Source of the DNA: Curtobacterium sp. MCJR17_020 | GTDB lineage: Bacteria; Actinomycetota; Actinomycetes; Actinomycetales; Microbacteriaceae | Length of the DNA stretch: 64,000 nucleotides | Reading direction: 5' to 3' | Assembly: GCF_003234365.2 (NCBI RefSeq) | Contig: NZ_CP126260.1 | Coordinates: forward strand, 434,001 to 498,000 | Shown here: positions 1 to 7,867 of the stretch, piece by piece | How the letters are laid out: every line of letters starts with the position of its first letter | Position numbering within the stretch: the stretch's first letter is position 1 | Position numbers and translations under genes: made by a program | Notes under the pieces: generated by a model | Told to the model about the DNA's origin: nothing | The model's input: the letters and a program-made list of their open reading frames with translations, nothing else | Database searches by the model: none

Positions 1-827
1 TCGGCGTCGTAGGGCAGGCCGTCCCAGGTCTGCGAGGCCTCGAGTCCGTCGACGGTGGTGTCCCCGGCGTCGTCGCGAAGCGTGGCGAGCAGTGCCACCA
101 GGGTCGCGATGGCATCGGGTGCGGCACCGCCGAACATCCCCGAGTGCACGTTGCCGTGCAGCGCTCGGACGCGCAGCTCGACGAACGCCGTGCCGCGCAG
201 GGTGGTCACGAGCGCGGGGACCCCGACGGCGGCGTTGCCGGCGTCCATCACGACGGCTGTGTCGACGTCGGCGAAGTCCGCTGCGTGGGTGGACACGTAC
301 TGCTCGAGACCGTCGGTGCCCTGTTCCTCGGACCCCTCGACGACCACGACGAGTCCGATCGGGAACGAGCCGTGCACGTCGAGCAGGGCCCGCAGCGCCA
401 CGAGGTGGGTGACGACCCCGCCCTTGCAGTCAGCAGCACCGCGACCGTACAGGCGACCCTGTCGCTCGGTCAGGGTCCACGGGTCGCTCGTCCACGCTGC
501 GAGGTCGCCGGCGGGCTGGACGTCGTGGTGGGCGTAGAGCAGGACCGTCGGGGCGCCGGGCGGCGCGGGGTGGGTCGCGAGCACCGCCTGCGAGCCGTTC
601 GACGTCGTGACGACGCGCGAGGTCAGGCCGAGGCCGTCGAACGCACCGCGCACGCGCTCGGCGACGCGGCGGCAGTCGTCGAGCGACTGCACGGCCGGGT
701 CGTGGACGGACGGGATGGCGACGAGCGCCGCGAGCTCGTCGAGTCCGGCGGGCATCCCGGCGCGGACCGCGTCGCGGAGCGGGTCAGCGGACTCGTTCGC
801 CTGCTGCGCCGCGTCGCCGGTGTTCAC
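1..827 (-). CDS. M20 family dipeptidase/peptidase, partial (C-terminus off the window edge)
   Basis: Zinc-dependent M20-type amidohydrolase or peptidase. Reading the complement from a GTG at 827 gives an N-terminus with the family landmarks in order: LYAHHDVQPAG (metal-binding His and the catalytic Asp two residues on), GRGAADCKGG (bridging Asp), then VVEGSEEQGTDG (catalytic Glu-Glu) and LHGNVHSGMFGG at the start of the dimerisation domain. About 275 codons are visible and the rest lies left of base 1. The GTG start overlaps the TGA of the upstream binding-protein gene by 4 bp, so the two are translationally coupled. Together with the two amine oxidases and the binding lipoprotein it looks like the last step of a peptide or N-acyl compound catabolic operon; the exact substrate is not readable. 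Confidence 0.85.
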   Translation of the reverse strand, partial: MNTGDAAQQANESADPLRDAVRAGMPAGLDELAALVAIPSVHDPAVQSLDDCRRVAERVRGAFDGLGLTSRVVTTSNGSQAVLATHPAPPGAPTVLLYAHHDVQPAGDLAAWTSDPWTLTERQGRLYGRGAADCKGGVVTHLVALRALLDVHGSFPIGLVVVVEGSEEQGTDGLEQYVSTHAADFADVDTAVVMDAGNAAVGVPALVTTLRGTAFVELRVRALHGNVHSGMFGGAAPDAIATLVALLATLRDDAGDTTVDGLEASQTWDGLPYDA

Positions 828-2383
828 GAGCGCCCGATCTCCCAGATGCGGAACTCCCCAGAGGCGTCGACCGACTTCGTCAGCCCGGTGAGCGACTTCT
901 GCCCGATGACGTTCTCCTGCCCGGCGAGCAACGGGATGAGCGGCACGGACTCGGCGGTGTCCTGCTGGATCTCCTCGATCTGCTTCGTCCGCTCGGTCGC
1001 GTCGGCCTCGACCGCCTGCGCGGCGACCAGCTGCTGCACGGCCCGGTCGTCGAAGTGGTTCGCGAGCAGGTTGACGTCCTCGGAACCGTAGGCCGGCGTC
1101 AGGTACGACGAGGCGTCGGGGTAGTCCTGGAAGAACCCGAGCTGGAAGACCGGGTACTCGCCCTTGCCGACGTTCCCGACGTAGGTGTCCCAGCTCGCCG
1201 ACTGCAGGTCGACCGTGAACAGGCCGGTGTCCTCGAGCTGCTGCTTGATCAGCGCGTACTCGTCGTCGGACCCGGAACCGTAGTGGTCGGTCGTGTACTC
1301 GATCGGCAGCGCGACGGGCGTGCGCACGCCGGCCTTCTCGAGGATGGCCTCGGGGTCGGCACCGTCGTACTCCGTCTGGAACGCATCGGTCGCGCCGGTG
1401 AAGTCGGACGGCACGATCGAGTACGCCGGAGCGTAGGTGCCCTGGTAGACGTCCTTCGCGATCGCCGCGCGGTCGACCGTCGCCGCGACGGCCTGGCGGA
1501 TCGCGGTCTTCTGCGCGGTGTCGTCACCGGGCATCGTGTCGAGGTTGAAGCCGAGGAACCGGACCTCGCCCGACGAGCCCTGGACGCGCTGCAGGCCGTC
1601 GTCCTCGGACAACGAGGTGACCTCGGTCGGCGTGAGCTGGCGGTACGCCACGTCGGCGTCACCCTCCTGCACCGCGAGCTTGAGGTCGGCGGACTTCGTG
1701 TACTGCTTGATCGTCACGCTGGACGACTCCGGCGCGGTGCCGTCGTACTCCTTGTTCGCCGTCAACGCGATCGTCGCCCCGCCGTCGGCGGACTGCTGCA
1801 GCGCGTACGGACCGGACCCGACGACCCCGTCGTCCGCGTGGACCTTCGTCTTCGAGAACACACTGCTGTCGACGATCGCCCCGGCCATGCTCGCCAGGAC
1901 GTACGGGAACGTCTGGTCGTTCGCCTGCTTCAGGGTGAACGTGACCTCGTCGCCGTCGGCCGCCACAGACGCCATGTTGGCGAGCAGCGACCCCGGACCG
2001 TTCTCGGAGCCGATGCCGACCTGGCGCTCGAACGAGAACACGACGTCCTTCGCCGTCAGGGCGTCACCGTTCGAGAACGTGAGCCCGTCGCGGATCCGGC
2101 ACACGTAGTGGGTGCCGTCGGTGAAGTCGCACGACTCGGCGACCTCGGGACTCGTCGTGGTCCCGCCCGCAGGGTAGGTGAGCAGGTGCTGGTACAGCTG
2201 CGTCTGCACCGTGTAGCTGCCGCGGTCCCAGGCGCCGGCCGGGTCGAGGGACGTGACGGGATCGGTCGTGCCGATCACCAGGCCGTCGGAGACGTCGGTG
2301 GACGTCCCGGTCGAGGCGCAGCCGGTGAGCACGGCGGCGACGGCGGCGGAGAGCGCGAGCGCAGAGAGGAGTCGGGTCGTCAC
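824..2383 (-). CDS. ABC transporter substrate-binding lipoprotein, SBP family 5 (peptide/opine type)
   Basis: Extracytoplasmic solute-binding protein of the DppA/OppA (family 5) type, 519 residues. The GTG start was chosen because it puts a lipoprotein signal first: a short basic n-region, a hydrophobic stretch (LSALALSAAVAAVL) and a lipobox ending TGC at about residue 22. Upstream lies AGGAA as ribosome site. Family-5 landmarks follow, including ITTDPVTSLDPAGAWD-like N-terminal text and FSNGDALTAKDVVFSFER near residue 100. It overlaps the upstream oxidase gene and the downstream M20 gene by 4 bp each. No permease or ATPase gene is next to it, so its transporter must be encoded elsewhere or left of the window. 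The ligand is probably a small amine or peptide oxidised by the neighbours (inference). Confidence 0.85.
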   Translation of the reverse strand: MTTRLLSALALSAAVAAVLTGCASTGTSTDVSDGLVIGTTDPVTSLDPAGAWDRGSYTVQTQLYQHLLTYPAGGTTTSPEVAESCDFTDGTHYVCRIRDGLTFSNGDALTAKDVVFSFERQVGIGSENGPGSLLANMASVAADGDEVTFTLKQANDQTFPYVLASMAGAIVDSSVFSKTKVHADDGVVGSGPYALQQSADGGATIALTANKEYDGTAPESSSVTIKQYTKSADLKLAVQEGDADVAYRQLTPTEVTSLSEDDGLQRVQGSSGEVRFLGFNLDTMPGDDTAQKTAIRQAVAATVDRAAIAKDVYQGTYAPAYSIVPSDFTGATDAFQTEYDGADPEAILEKAGVRTPVALPIEYTTDHYGSGSDDEYALIKQQLEDTGLFTVDLQSASWDTYVGNVGKGEYPVFQLGFFQDYPDASSYLTPAYGSEDVNLLANHFDDRAVQQLVAAQAVEADATERTKQIEEIQQDTAESVPLIPLLAGQENVIGQKSLTGLTKSVDASGEFRIWEIGRS

Positions 2384-3516
2384 GGGGTTCCTGAGTGGGA
2401 TGGTTTCGAGAGGGAGAAACGGGGATGTGCGGCCCCGCCGGTCGCGAGGTCGGCGATCATGTCGCCGAGCAGCGGTGCGAACTTGAAGCCGTGGCCGGAG
2501 AACCCGGTCGCGACGGTGACGGGACCACGTCGGTCGATCACGAAGTCCTCGTCGGGGGAGTTGTCGTACAGGCAGCTGATGAAGGTCGGCTTCGTCGCGT
2601 CGACACCGGGCACGTACCGCGCGACGTAGGCCTGCAGCCGCTCGGCCTCGGCCGGCACGGGCGTGAAGTCGCGGTGGTCCGGATCGACGACGGGGCCGGT
2701 GCCGTGGAACCCGACCTTGACGCCCTCGCCCGGGGTGAGCAGGCCGTAGACGTCGTCGTCGGCCGCCCAGTGCACGAAGCTCGGCCACGCCTGGTCCGGC
2801 AGGCGGCTGGCGAAGTGCGCGGGCTGCTCCTGGGTGACGCGGATGGCCGGGAGGCCCGCCCCGCGTCCGGCGAGCAGGTCGCCGACCAGCGCGGGTGCCC
2901 ACGACCCCACGGCCGCCACCACGGACGAGCTGCGGTGGGTGGACCCGTCGGACAGTGTCACGGTCACGTCGTCGCCGTGGTCGTCGAGCCCGCTGACCCG
3001 CGTGGCGAAGCGCAGGTCGGCGAGCCCGGTCCGCTCGGCCAGGGTCAGGAAGGCCTCGATCGCGCGGTCGGACCGGATGCGACCGGCCGTGGCGTGCGCG
3101 AGCACGTGGCCCTCGAACGCGATCCCCGGCCAGCGCGCGGCCGCGGCGTCCGGGCTGAGGGTCTCGTGCGGGATGCCGGCGTCCGTCAGTGCGGCGGCGA
3201 TGGCGTCGACGACCTCGGCGCGACCGTGGTCGACGGCACCGGTGCGGACGATGAGCTCCTCGCCCGCAGCGCCCTCGAGCGCTTCCCACAGCACCAGGGC
3301 GCGGGAGGTCAGGGCGACGTACTCGGGGTCGGTGTAGCCCTGTCGGAAGATCCGGGTCGCGCCGTGGGACGAGCCGTTGTGGTGCCCGCGCTCGTGCTGT
3401 TCGACGAGCAGGACGCGCTCGCCGCGGCGGGTGAGGGCGTACGCGGTGGCGGCGCCGACGACCCCGCCGCCGATCACGACGTGCGTCGGGGCCCGGTCGC
3501 TCAGCACGTCGCTCAT
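2380..3516 (-). CDS. FAD-dependent amine oxidase, monomeric sarcosine oxidase/N-methyltryptophan oxidase type
   Basis: 378-residue flavoprotein with the Rossmann FAD motif VIGGGVVGAATAYALTRRG at residues 14-33 and the MSOX/MTOX-type segment HHNGSSHGATRIFRQGY just after it, where members of this family hold the FAD and substrate. The C-terminus keeps SGHGFKFAPLLGDMIADL, typical of the family. These enzymes oxidise secondary amines such as sarcosine, N-methyltryptophan or Amadori compounds and release hydrogen peroxide. The ATG overlaps the end of the second oxidase gene by 4 bp and its stop overlaps the start of the binding lipoprotein, so all four genes form one operon. The substrate cannot be read from sequence. 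Confidence 0.85.
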   Translation of the reverse strand: MSDVLSDRAPTHVVIGGGVVGAATAYALTRRGERVLLVEQHERGHHNGSSHGATRIFRQGYTDPEYVALTSRALVLWEALEGAAGEELIVRTGAVDHGRAEVVDAIAAALTDAGIPHETLSPDAAAARWPGIAFEGHVLAHATAGRIRSDRAIEAFLTLAERTGLADLRFATRVSGLDDHGDDVTVTLSDGSTHRSSSVVAAVGSWAPALVGDLLAGRGAGLPAIRVTQEQPAHFASRLPDQAWPSFVHWAADDDVYGLLTPGEGVKVGFHGTGPVVDPDHRDFTPVPAEAERLQAYVARYVPGVDATKPTFISCLYDNSPDEDFVIDRRGPVTVATGFSGHGFKFAPLLGDMIADLATGGAAHPRFSLSKPSHSGTP

Positions 3517-4781
3517 GCCACGGCTCCGGCTCGTCGGGCGTCGGCCTCGCGCCGCGCCGGCATCATCGCCACCACCTCGTCCTCGGTCGGGGCCGCCGCC
3601 GGGAACCGTGCCGGGGCGTAGCGGCTCGCGTCGCCGAGGGTGGTCGTGCCCGTGACGCTCAGTTCCGCCGCGATCCGCCCGAGACCCGGGCCGTGCGTGA
3701 CGCCGGACTCGTTGTCGCCACCGGCCACCACGAGCCCGTCCAGCTCGGGGACCGCGCCGACGATGAAGTTCCGGTCGGCGGTCATCGAGACGACGCCCTG
3801 CGTGGGGGTCTCGTCGACCCCGAGCACGCTCGCGGCGGCGGGGAGCAGCCGGGCGACGATCGGGTGCAGGTACGTCCGCATGGCGTCGAGCAGGTCCGTG
3901 CGCACCGGGCGGCGGTCGGGTTCGTCGCTCCGGTCCGCACCGCCGACGTGCATCGGCTCGTACCCGGGGCCGGCACCGTACGTCAGGCCGCCGCGGTGCT
4001 CACGGATCCACAGGCCGTGCAACTCCGGCAGCATCAGGGTCGGCAGGGTGCCCGGCAGACCGAACGGCGTCGTCACGAGCCGGCTGGCGACGACCCGGAC
4101 CGTCGGCAGCTCGCGCCCGAAGGGGGCGAGGAGGGCGTTCGTCCAGCTGCCGGCGGCGAGCACGACCTTCGCGGCGTCGATGACCTCGCCGTTCGCGGTC
4201 CGGACGCCCGTGACGGAGCCCCCACGGGCCTCCAGACCGGCGACCGGCGTGTGCTCGCGGATCTCGACGCCCCGTGCACGGACCGCGTGCACCAGCGCTG
4301 CGGCCGTGTCCGGCGCACTGATCTGGATGCCGTCCGGATGGAGGAAGCCCGCGGTGACCGCGGTCGGGTCGAGTCCGGGCACGAGGTCGGCCGCTTCGGC
4401 CGGGGTGAGCGTCCGCGCCCCGGGTGGCCGGAGCGGGTGCTGCTCGAACGGCGGCAGGTGGTCGGCCCGGCCCTGCTCGGTGACGGTCAGCCAGACGTTG
4501 CCGTTCTGCCGGTACCCGGTCGGGCCGTGGCCGGCGTCGGCGAGGTCGCGGTAGAAGTCGATGCCGTACTGCTCGACGTCGCGTTCGGACTCGTTCCAGT
4601 ACCAGGCGTACCCGGCTGCCCACTGGCCGACGAACCCGGCACCCGCGGTGGTCGTGCCCCCGGCGACCGTGCCGCTGTCGAGGAGCAGGACCCGCTGCCC
4701 GAGCGCGGCGAGGTGCCACGCGGCGCTCAGCCCGATGATGCCGGCGCCGACGACGACCACGGGGGACCCGGAGGAGGACAT
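3513..4781 (-). CDS. FAD-dependent oxidoreductase, DAO family (sarcosine oxidase beta-like)
   Basis: 422-residue DAO-superfamily flavoenzyme with the dinucleotide motif VVVVGAGIIGLSAAWHLAALG at residues 8-28 and a C-terminal GLVVAGGDNESGVTHGPGLG, the usual second FAD contact. Length fits sarcosine oxidase beta, dimethylglycine or hydroxyglutarate-type oxidases. It is the first gene of the four-gene minus-strand operon (oxidase, oxidase, binding protein, M20). A C-terminal extension of about 30 residues after the FAD site contains no recognisable motif. Having two different amine oxidases in tandem suggests successive oxidation of a compound with two N-substituents, but this is inference. Confidence 0.8.
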   Translation of the reverse strand: MSSSGSPVVVVGAGIIGLSAAWHLAALGQRVLLLDSGTVAGGTTTAGAGFVGQWAAGYAWYWNESERDVEQYGIDFYRDLADAGHGPTGYRQNGNVWLTVTEQGRADHLPPFEQHPLRPPGARTLTPAEAADLVPGLDPTAVTAGFLHPDGIQISAPDTAAALVHAVRARGVEIREHTPVAGLEARGGSVTGVRTANGEVIDAAKVVLAAGSWTNALLAPFGRELPTVRVVASRLVTTPFGLPGTLPTLMLPELHGLWIREHRGGLTYGAGPGYEPMHVGGADRSDEPDRRPVRTDLLDAMRTYLHPIVARLLPAAASVLGVDETPTQGVVSMTADRNFIVGAVPELDGLVVAGGDNESGVTHGPGLGRIAAELSVTGTTTLGDASRYAPARFPAAAPTEDEVVAMMPARREADARRAGAVA

Positions 4782-4882
4782 GGAGCGAGCGTAGTGTCCC
4801 GGGGTCCCCGACAGGTGTCGTTCATGACGCCGTGTGACGCGGTGCAGAACGGCGATCGCCGCCCCGGTCGATCAGCGGTCGA

Positions 4883-5851
4883 TCAGCGGTCGAACGCGCC
4901 GAGCGCCACCGACGCCGACCGGGCCACCAGGGCGTCGTCGTAGGCGGCGTCGGGGTCGTTCCGCGTGGTCAGGACCGAGAGCACGATCGGGTCGCCGCCG
5001 GGCGGGGTCACCCGCGCCACGTCGTTCCGGATCGGTCCGGCGCCCCCGGACTTGTCGACCACGACCCAGCCGTCGGGTGCGCCGGCCCGGATGAGTGCGT
5101 CGCCGGTCGCGTTGCCGCCCATCCAGTCGACCAGCAGCGCGGTGTCGGCGCGGTCCAGGGTCCTGCCGTCGAGCACGGTCGCCAGGGCTGCGGTGAACGC
5201 CGCCGGGGTCGTGGTGTCCTCGGTGCTGCCCGGCTCGATGGTGTTGAGGTCCGGCTCGCCGTGGACCACCTCGGTGGTGGTGTCGCCGAGCTCGGTCAAC
5301 GCGGCGTCCAGGCCGCTCGGACCGCCGATGCGCGTGAGCACGAGGTTCAGGGCCGTGTTGTCGCTCATCCGGACGGCTGCCTCGGCCAGCTGCTCGTACG
5401 ACAGCCCGTCGGCCACGTGCTGTTCCGTCACGGGGGAGTACCCGGCAGCGGCGACGTCCGCGGCCGTCCAGTGCACGACCTCGTTCCGGGCGTCCGCGGG
5501 CACCGAGCGCAGGAACTGTGCCGCGGCGAACGCCTTGATGGTCGAGGCGTAGCCGAAGCGTCGGTCGCCGTTGTACGCGACCGTCTCACCCGTGACGGTG
5601 TCGGTCGCGACGACGCCGACCGTCGCGTCGTACTGGCGTTCGAGGCCCGCGAGTGCTCGGCGGACCGTGGCGGTGGTCGCGGCGTCCGTCCTCGGCGGCG
5701 GCGTCGTCGCAGAGGTGCTCGTCGGTGTGCTCGTGGACCGTGCGGACGACGTGGCCGACGCGGTCGGTCCACCGGAGCTGCCACCGGAGCACCCGGCGAG
5801 GACGAGCGCGGCGACGGTGCCGCCGACGACCAGGGGGAGAGCACGGCGCAT
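4883..5851 (-). CDS. Class A beta-lactamase lipoprotein (serine hydrolase)
   Basis: 322-residue secreted class A beta-lactamase. All catalytic elements are present: the S-x-x-K motif in YASTIKAF, the SDN motif in MSDNTALNL, the omega-loop Glu in EPDLNTIEPG, and K-S-G in VDKSGGAG (a Ser replaces the usual Thr of KTG). The N-terminus is a lipoprotein signal with lipobox LAGC, so the mature enzyme should be membrane-anchored outside the cell. I chose the ATG that starts the signal (MRRALPLV) with AGGG upstream; a GTG at 5881 overlaps the stop of the preceding enzyme gene by 4 bp and would add ten residues, so coupling to the upstream operon is possible. An 11-bp tandem duplication (CGGTCGATCAG) spans the stop codon. 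Confidence 0.88.
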   Translation of the reverse strand: MRRALPLVVGGTVAALVLAGCSGGSSGGPTASATSSARSTSTPTSTSATTPPPRTDAATTATVRRALAGLERQYDATVGVVATDTVTGETVAYNGDRRFGYASTIKAFAAAQFLRSVPADARNEVVHWTAADVAAAGYSPVTEQHVADGLSYEQLAEAAVRMSDNTALNLVLTRIGGPSGLDAALTELGDTTTEVVHGEPDLNTIEPGSTEDTTTPAAFTAALATVLDGRTLDRADTALLVDWMGGNATGDALIRAGAPDGWVVVDKSGGAGPIRNDVARVTPPGGDPIVLSVLTTRNDPDAAYDDALVARSASVALGAFDR

Positions 5852-5877
5852 GGGAGCACCCTGCCGTTCGACCCTGG

Positions 5878-6888
5878 TCACACGCCGGGAACCGGCAGCC
5901 CGACCCGGGCGACGGAGACCTGCGTCCCGACGCCCCGCTCGCGTGCGAGGTCGATCACCTGGGCGGCGACGGCGAGGTCCTGGGCGCCGAGCCCGACCGA
6001 GTCGAACACGGTGACCTCGTCGTCCCCGGTCCGGCCGGGTGCGCGTCCGGCGATGACCTCGCCGAGTTCCGCCGGGTGGAGGTCCTGCGGGAGCGCCCCC
6101 TCGACCACGGCCTCGAGCAGGTCACCCGACTTCGTCCAGGCGGTGGCCCGGCTGTCGACGAAGAGCGTGCCGCGTGCCATCGCCGCGCCGTCGAGCTCCC
6201 GGTGCGTCGGGCGGGGACGGGCCCCGACCGCGTTCACGTGCTGGCCGGCGTGCAACCAGTCGCCGCGGACGATCGGGTCGACCGAGGGCGTCAGGGTGCA
6301 GAGCACGTCGGACTCCTCGACCACGCGCCGGACCTCCGACGCGACCACGCACCGCCGGACCACGTCCGGTCCGACGGCCTCGAGGAACCGGGTGACCGTT
6401 CCGGACGACCGTGACCACAGGACGATCCGCTCGAACGGTCGTGCGGCCTCGAAGGCACGGACGTGCTCGACGGCGAGGTTGCCGGCGCCGAGGATCCCGA
6501 GGGTCCGGCTGCCCGAGCGGGCGAGGTGCTGCGTCGCGACCACGGTCGTCGCCGCGGTCCGTGCCCGGGTGATCGTCATGCCGTCGAGCACGGCGACGCA
6601 CTCGCCGGTGACCGACGAGGACACCAGGATCGTGGAGCGCTGCGACGGCAGTCCCCGCGCACCGTTGTCGGGGATGTCGGCCATCAGCTTGACGGCGACG
6701 AGGCCGAGTCGGTCGGAGCGCACGGCCATCGGCAGGAAGAGCGCGTCGTCGGCGCCGGCCAGGGCGACCGGGGCCGGCTGCTGCATCGCGCCGGTCCCGA
6801 GGTCGGCGTGGACGGCCTCCACGGCCCCGACGACGTCGACGGCGTCGATGAGACCGGCGACGTCGGCGGCGCCGAGGACGACGGTCAC
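5878..6888 (-). CDS. Ornithine cyclodeaminase / mu-crystallin family protein
   Basis: 336-residue NAD(P)-binding protein of the OCD/mu-crystallin family. The central Rossmann motif reads LGILGAGNLAVEHVRAF, with two Gly and an Asn that is common in the family. The segment LPSQRSTILV before it, a stretch around the substrate pocket, and VNAVGARPRPTHRELD after it are family-like. Members act as ornithine cyclodeaminase, ketimine reductase or amino-acid dehydrogenase; which one applies here is unknown. The GTG start overlaps the stop of the THI5-like gene by 4 bp. In this cluster it probably converts a cyclic imine or amino acid brought in by the MFS transporter (inference). Confidence 0.8.
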   Translation of the reverse strand: MTVVLGAADVAGLIDAVDVVGAVEAVHADLGTGAMQQPAPVALAGADDALFLPMAVRSDRLGLVAVKLMADIPDNGARGLPSQRSTILVSSSVTGECVAVLDGMTITRARTAATTVVATQHLARSGSRTLGILGAGNLAVEHVRAFEAARPFERIVLWSRSSGTVTRFLEAVGPDVVRRCVVASEVRRVVEESDVLCTLTPSVDPIVRGDWLHAGQHVNAVGARPRPTHRELDGAAMARGTLFVDSRATAWTKSGDLLEAVVEGALPQDLHPAELGEVIAGRAPGRTGDDEVTVFDSVGLGAQDLAVAAQVIDLARERGVGTQVSVARVGLPVPGV

Positions 6889-7787
6889 GACGCGGCGACG
6901 GCGGTCGAGGCGCCGAGCAGATCTTCGAGCGACGGAGTGTGGGTCGTGAGGCCACCGTCGAACAGGATGCGCATCCAGCGGTCGGAGGCCTCGCGGTCGA
7001 CGACCGCGGAGTCCCAGACGCCCCCGGCCGCCATCTCGTCGGCGGCCCGTTGCAGCAGGGCGGCGTCCTTCTCCGGCCACCGGGCGGCGAGCACGGCCGC
7101 GATCTCGGCGTCGGCGTCGCCCGCGGTGATCTTGGCCATCGCGGCGGCGATGCCGTCCATGAACCGGTCGACCCGGTCGCCGAGCTCGTCGATGCGGTCC
7201 GTGCGCGTGTAGTAGACGCTGTTCGGCATCACGCCGCCGGCGTCGAGGTGGCGGAAGACGATCGTGCCCCCACCGGCGGCGACGAGTTCCTGCGCGGAGA
7301 CGAGGTCGAGGATGATCGCGTCGCCGAGCCCGCCCTGGTACAGCTCGATGAGCATCGCGGTCGACAGGTCGCGGACGAAGCGGGTCGCCGCGACGTCGAA
7401 CCCGGCCTCGCGGATGAGTCCGGCCGTGAACTCGTACGGGGCGCTCCCGCCGGCGCCGGGCGCCAGGACGACCTTGCCGGCGAGCCAGTCCAGGGTGATC
7501 GGGGCCGTCTCGTCGCGGGCGACGATGGTCATCGGGAACCCGTGGTTGAGCTGACCCACGACCGACAGCTTGCGCGGGGTCCCGGCGTACATCGCGGGGA
7601 CCCAGAGACCGCCGAGGGCGAGGTCGGCCTCGTGCGAGTCGATGTCGTCGAGGACGCCGGTCCACGGGTCGCAGGCCTTCGCGGTGACGGACAGGCCGCG
7701 CTCGGCGAACAGACCGCCGACGTCGGCGACGTACTCGGGCAGGTAGTTGAGGCCGTTCGCGGTCGCCGAGATGTTGAGGGTGTCCAT
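6885..7787 (-). CDS. SsuA/THI5 (NMT1)-like binding protein without signal peptide
   Basis: 300-residue protein with the NMT1/THI5/SsuA periplasmic-binding fold: the N-terminus LPEYVADVGGLFAERGL, the pocket text APGAGGSAPYEF near residue 120 and GGLGDAIILD near residue 165 follow the family pattern. Unusually it has no signal peptide or lipobox; the ATG (with GGAGA upstream) leads straight into the first beta strand, and no in-frame upstream start adds one. There is no ABC permease or ATPase nearby. It may therefore be a cytoplasmic ligand-binding protein or enzyme rather than a transport receptor. It sits between an MFS transporter and the OCD-family enzyme in one transcription direction. Confidence 0.7.
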   Translation of the reverse strand: MDTLNISATANGLNYLPEYVADVGGLFAERGLSVTAKACDPWTGVLDDIDSHEADLALGGLWVPAMYAGTPRKLSVVGQLNHGFPMTIVARDETAPITLDWLAGKVVLAPGAGGSAPYEFTAGLIREAGFDVAATRFVRDLSTAMLIELYQGGLGDAIILDLVSAQELVAAGGGTIVFRHLDAGGVMPNSVYYTRTDRIDELGDRVDRFMDGIAAAMAKITAGDADAEIAAVLAARWPEKDAALLQRAADEMAAGGVWDSAVVDREASDRWMRILFDGGLTTHTPSLEDLLGASTAVAAS

Positions 7788-7808
7788 GGTGTTCTCCGAT
7801 CGTGGGGT

Positions 7809-7833
7809 GGTGGGCCGGGGTGTCCGGCCCACC
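7809..7833 (-). promoter_or_regulatory. Intercistronic hairpin between MFS and THI5-like genes
   Basis: A perfect 10-bp stem (GGTGGGCCGG / CCGGCCCACC) with a 5-nt loop lies between the MFS stop and the THI5-like start, 22 bp upstream of the latter. It could partly terminate transcription or protect the mRNA 3' end and so set different levels for the two genes. Confidence 0.5.
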
Positions 7834-7867
7834 GGGGTGGTGCGGTTGGTGCAGGTGGTCAGGTGGG

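Noticed and set aside
144..1091. Plus-strand frame over the start of the window
   Set aside because: It lies antisense to the M20 peptidase and binding-protein genes and shows no domain; the minus-strand reading has clear motifs.
2384..3289. N-terminal extension of the family-5 binding protein to 821 residues
   Set aside because: The extra 300 residues are an out-of-frame reading of the FAD oxidase; the lipoprotein signal starts only at 2383.
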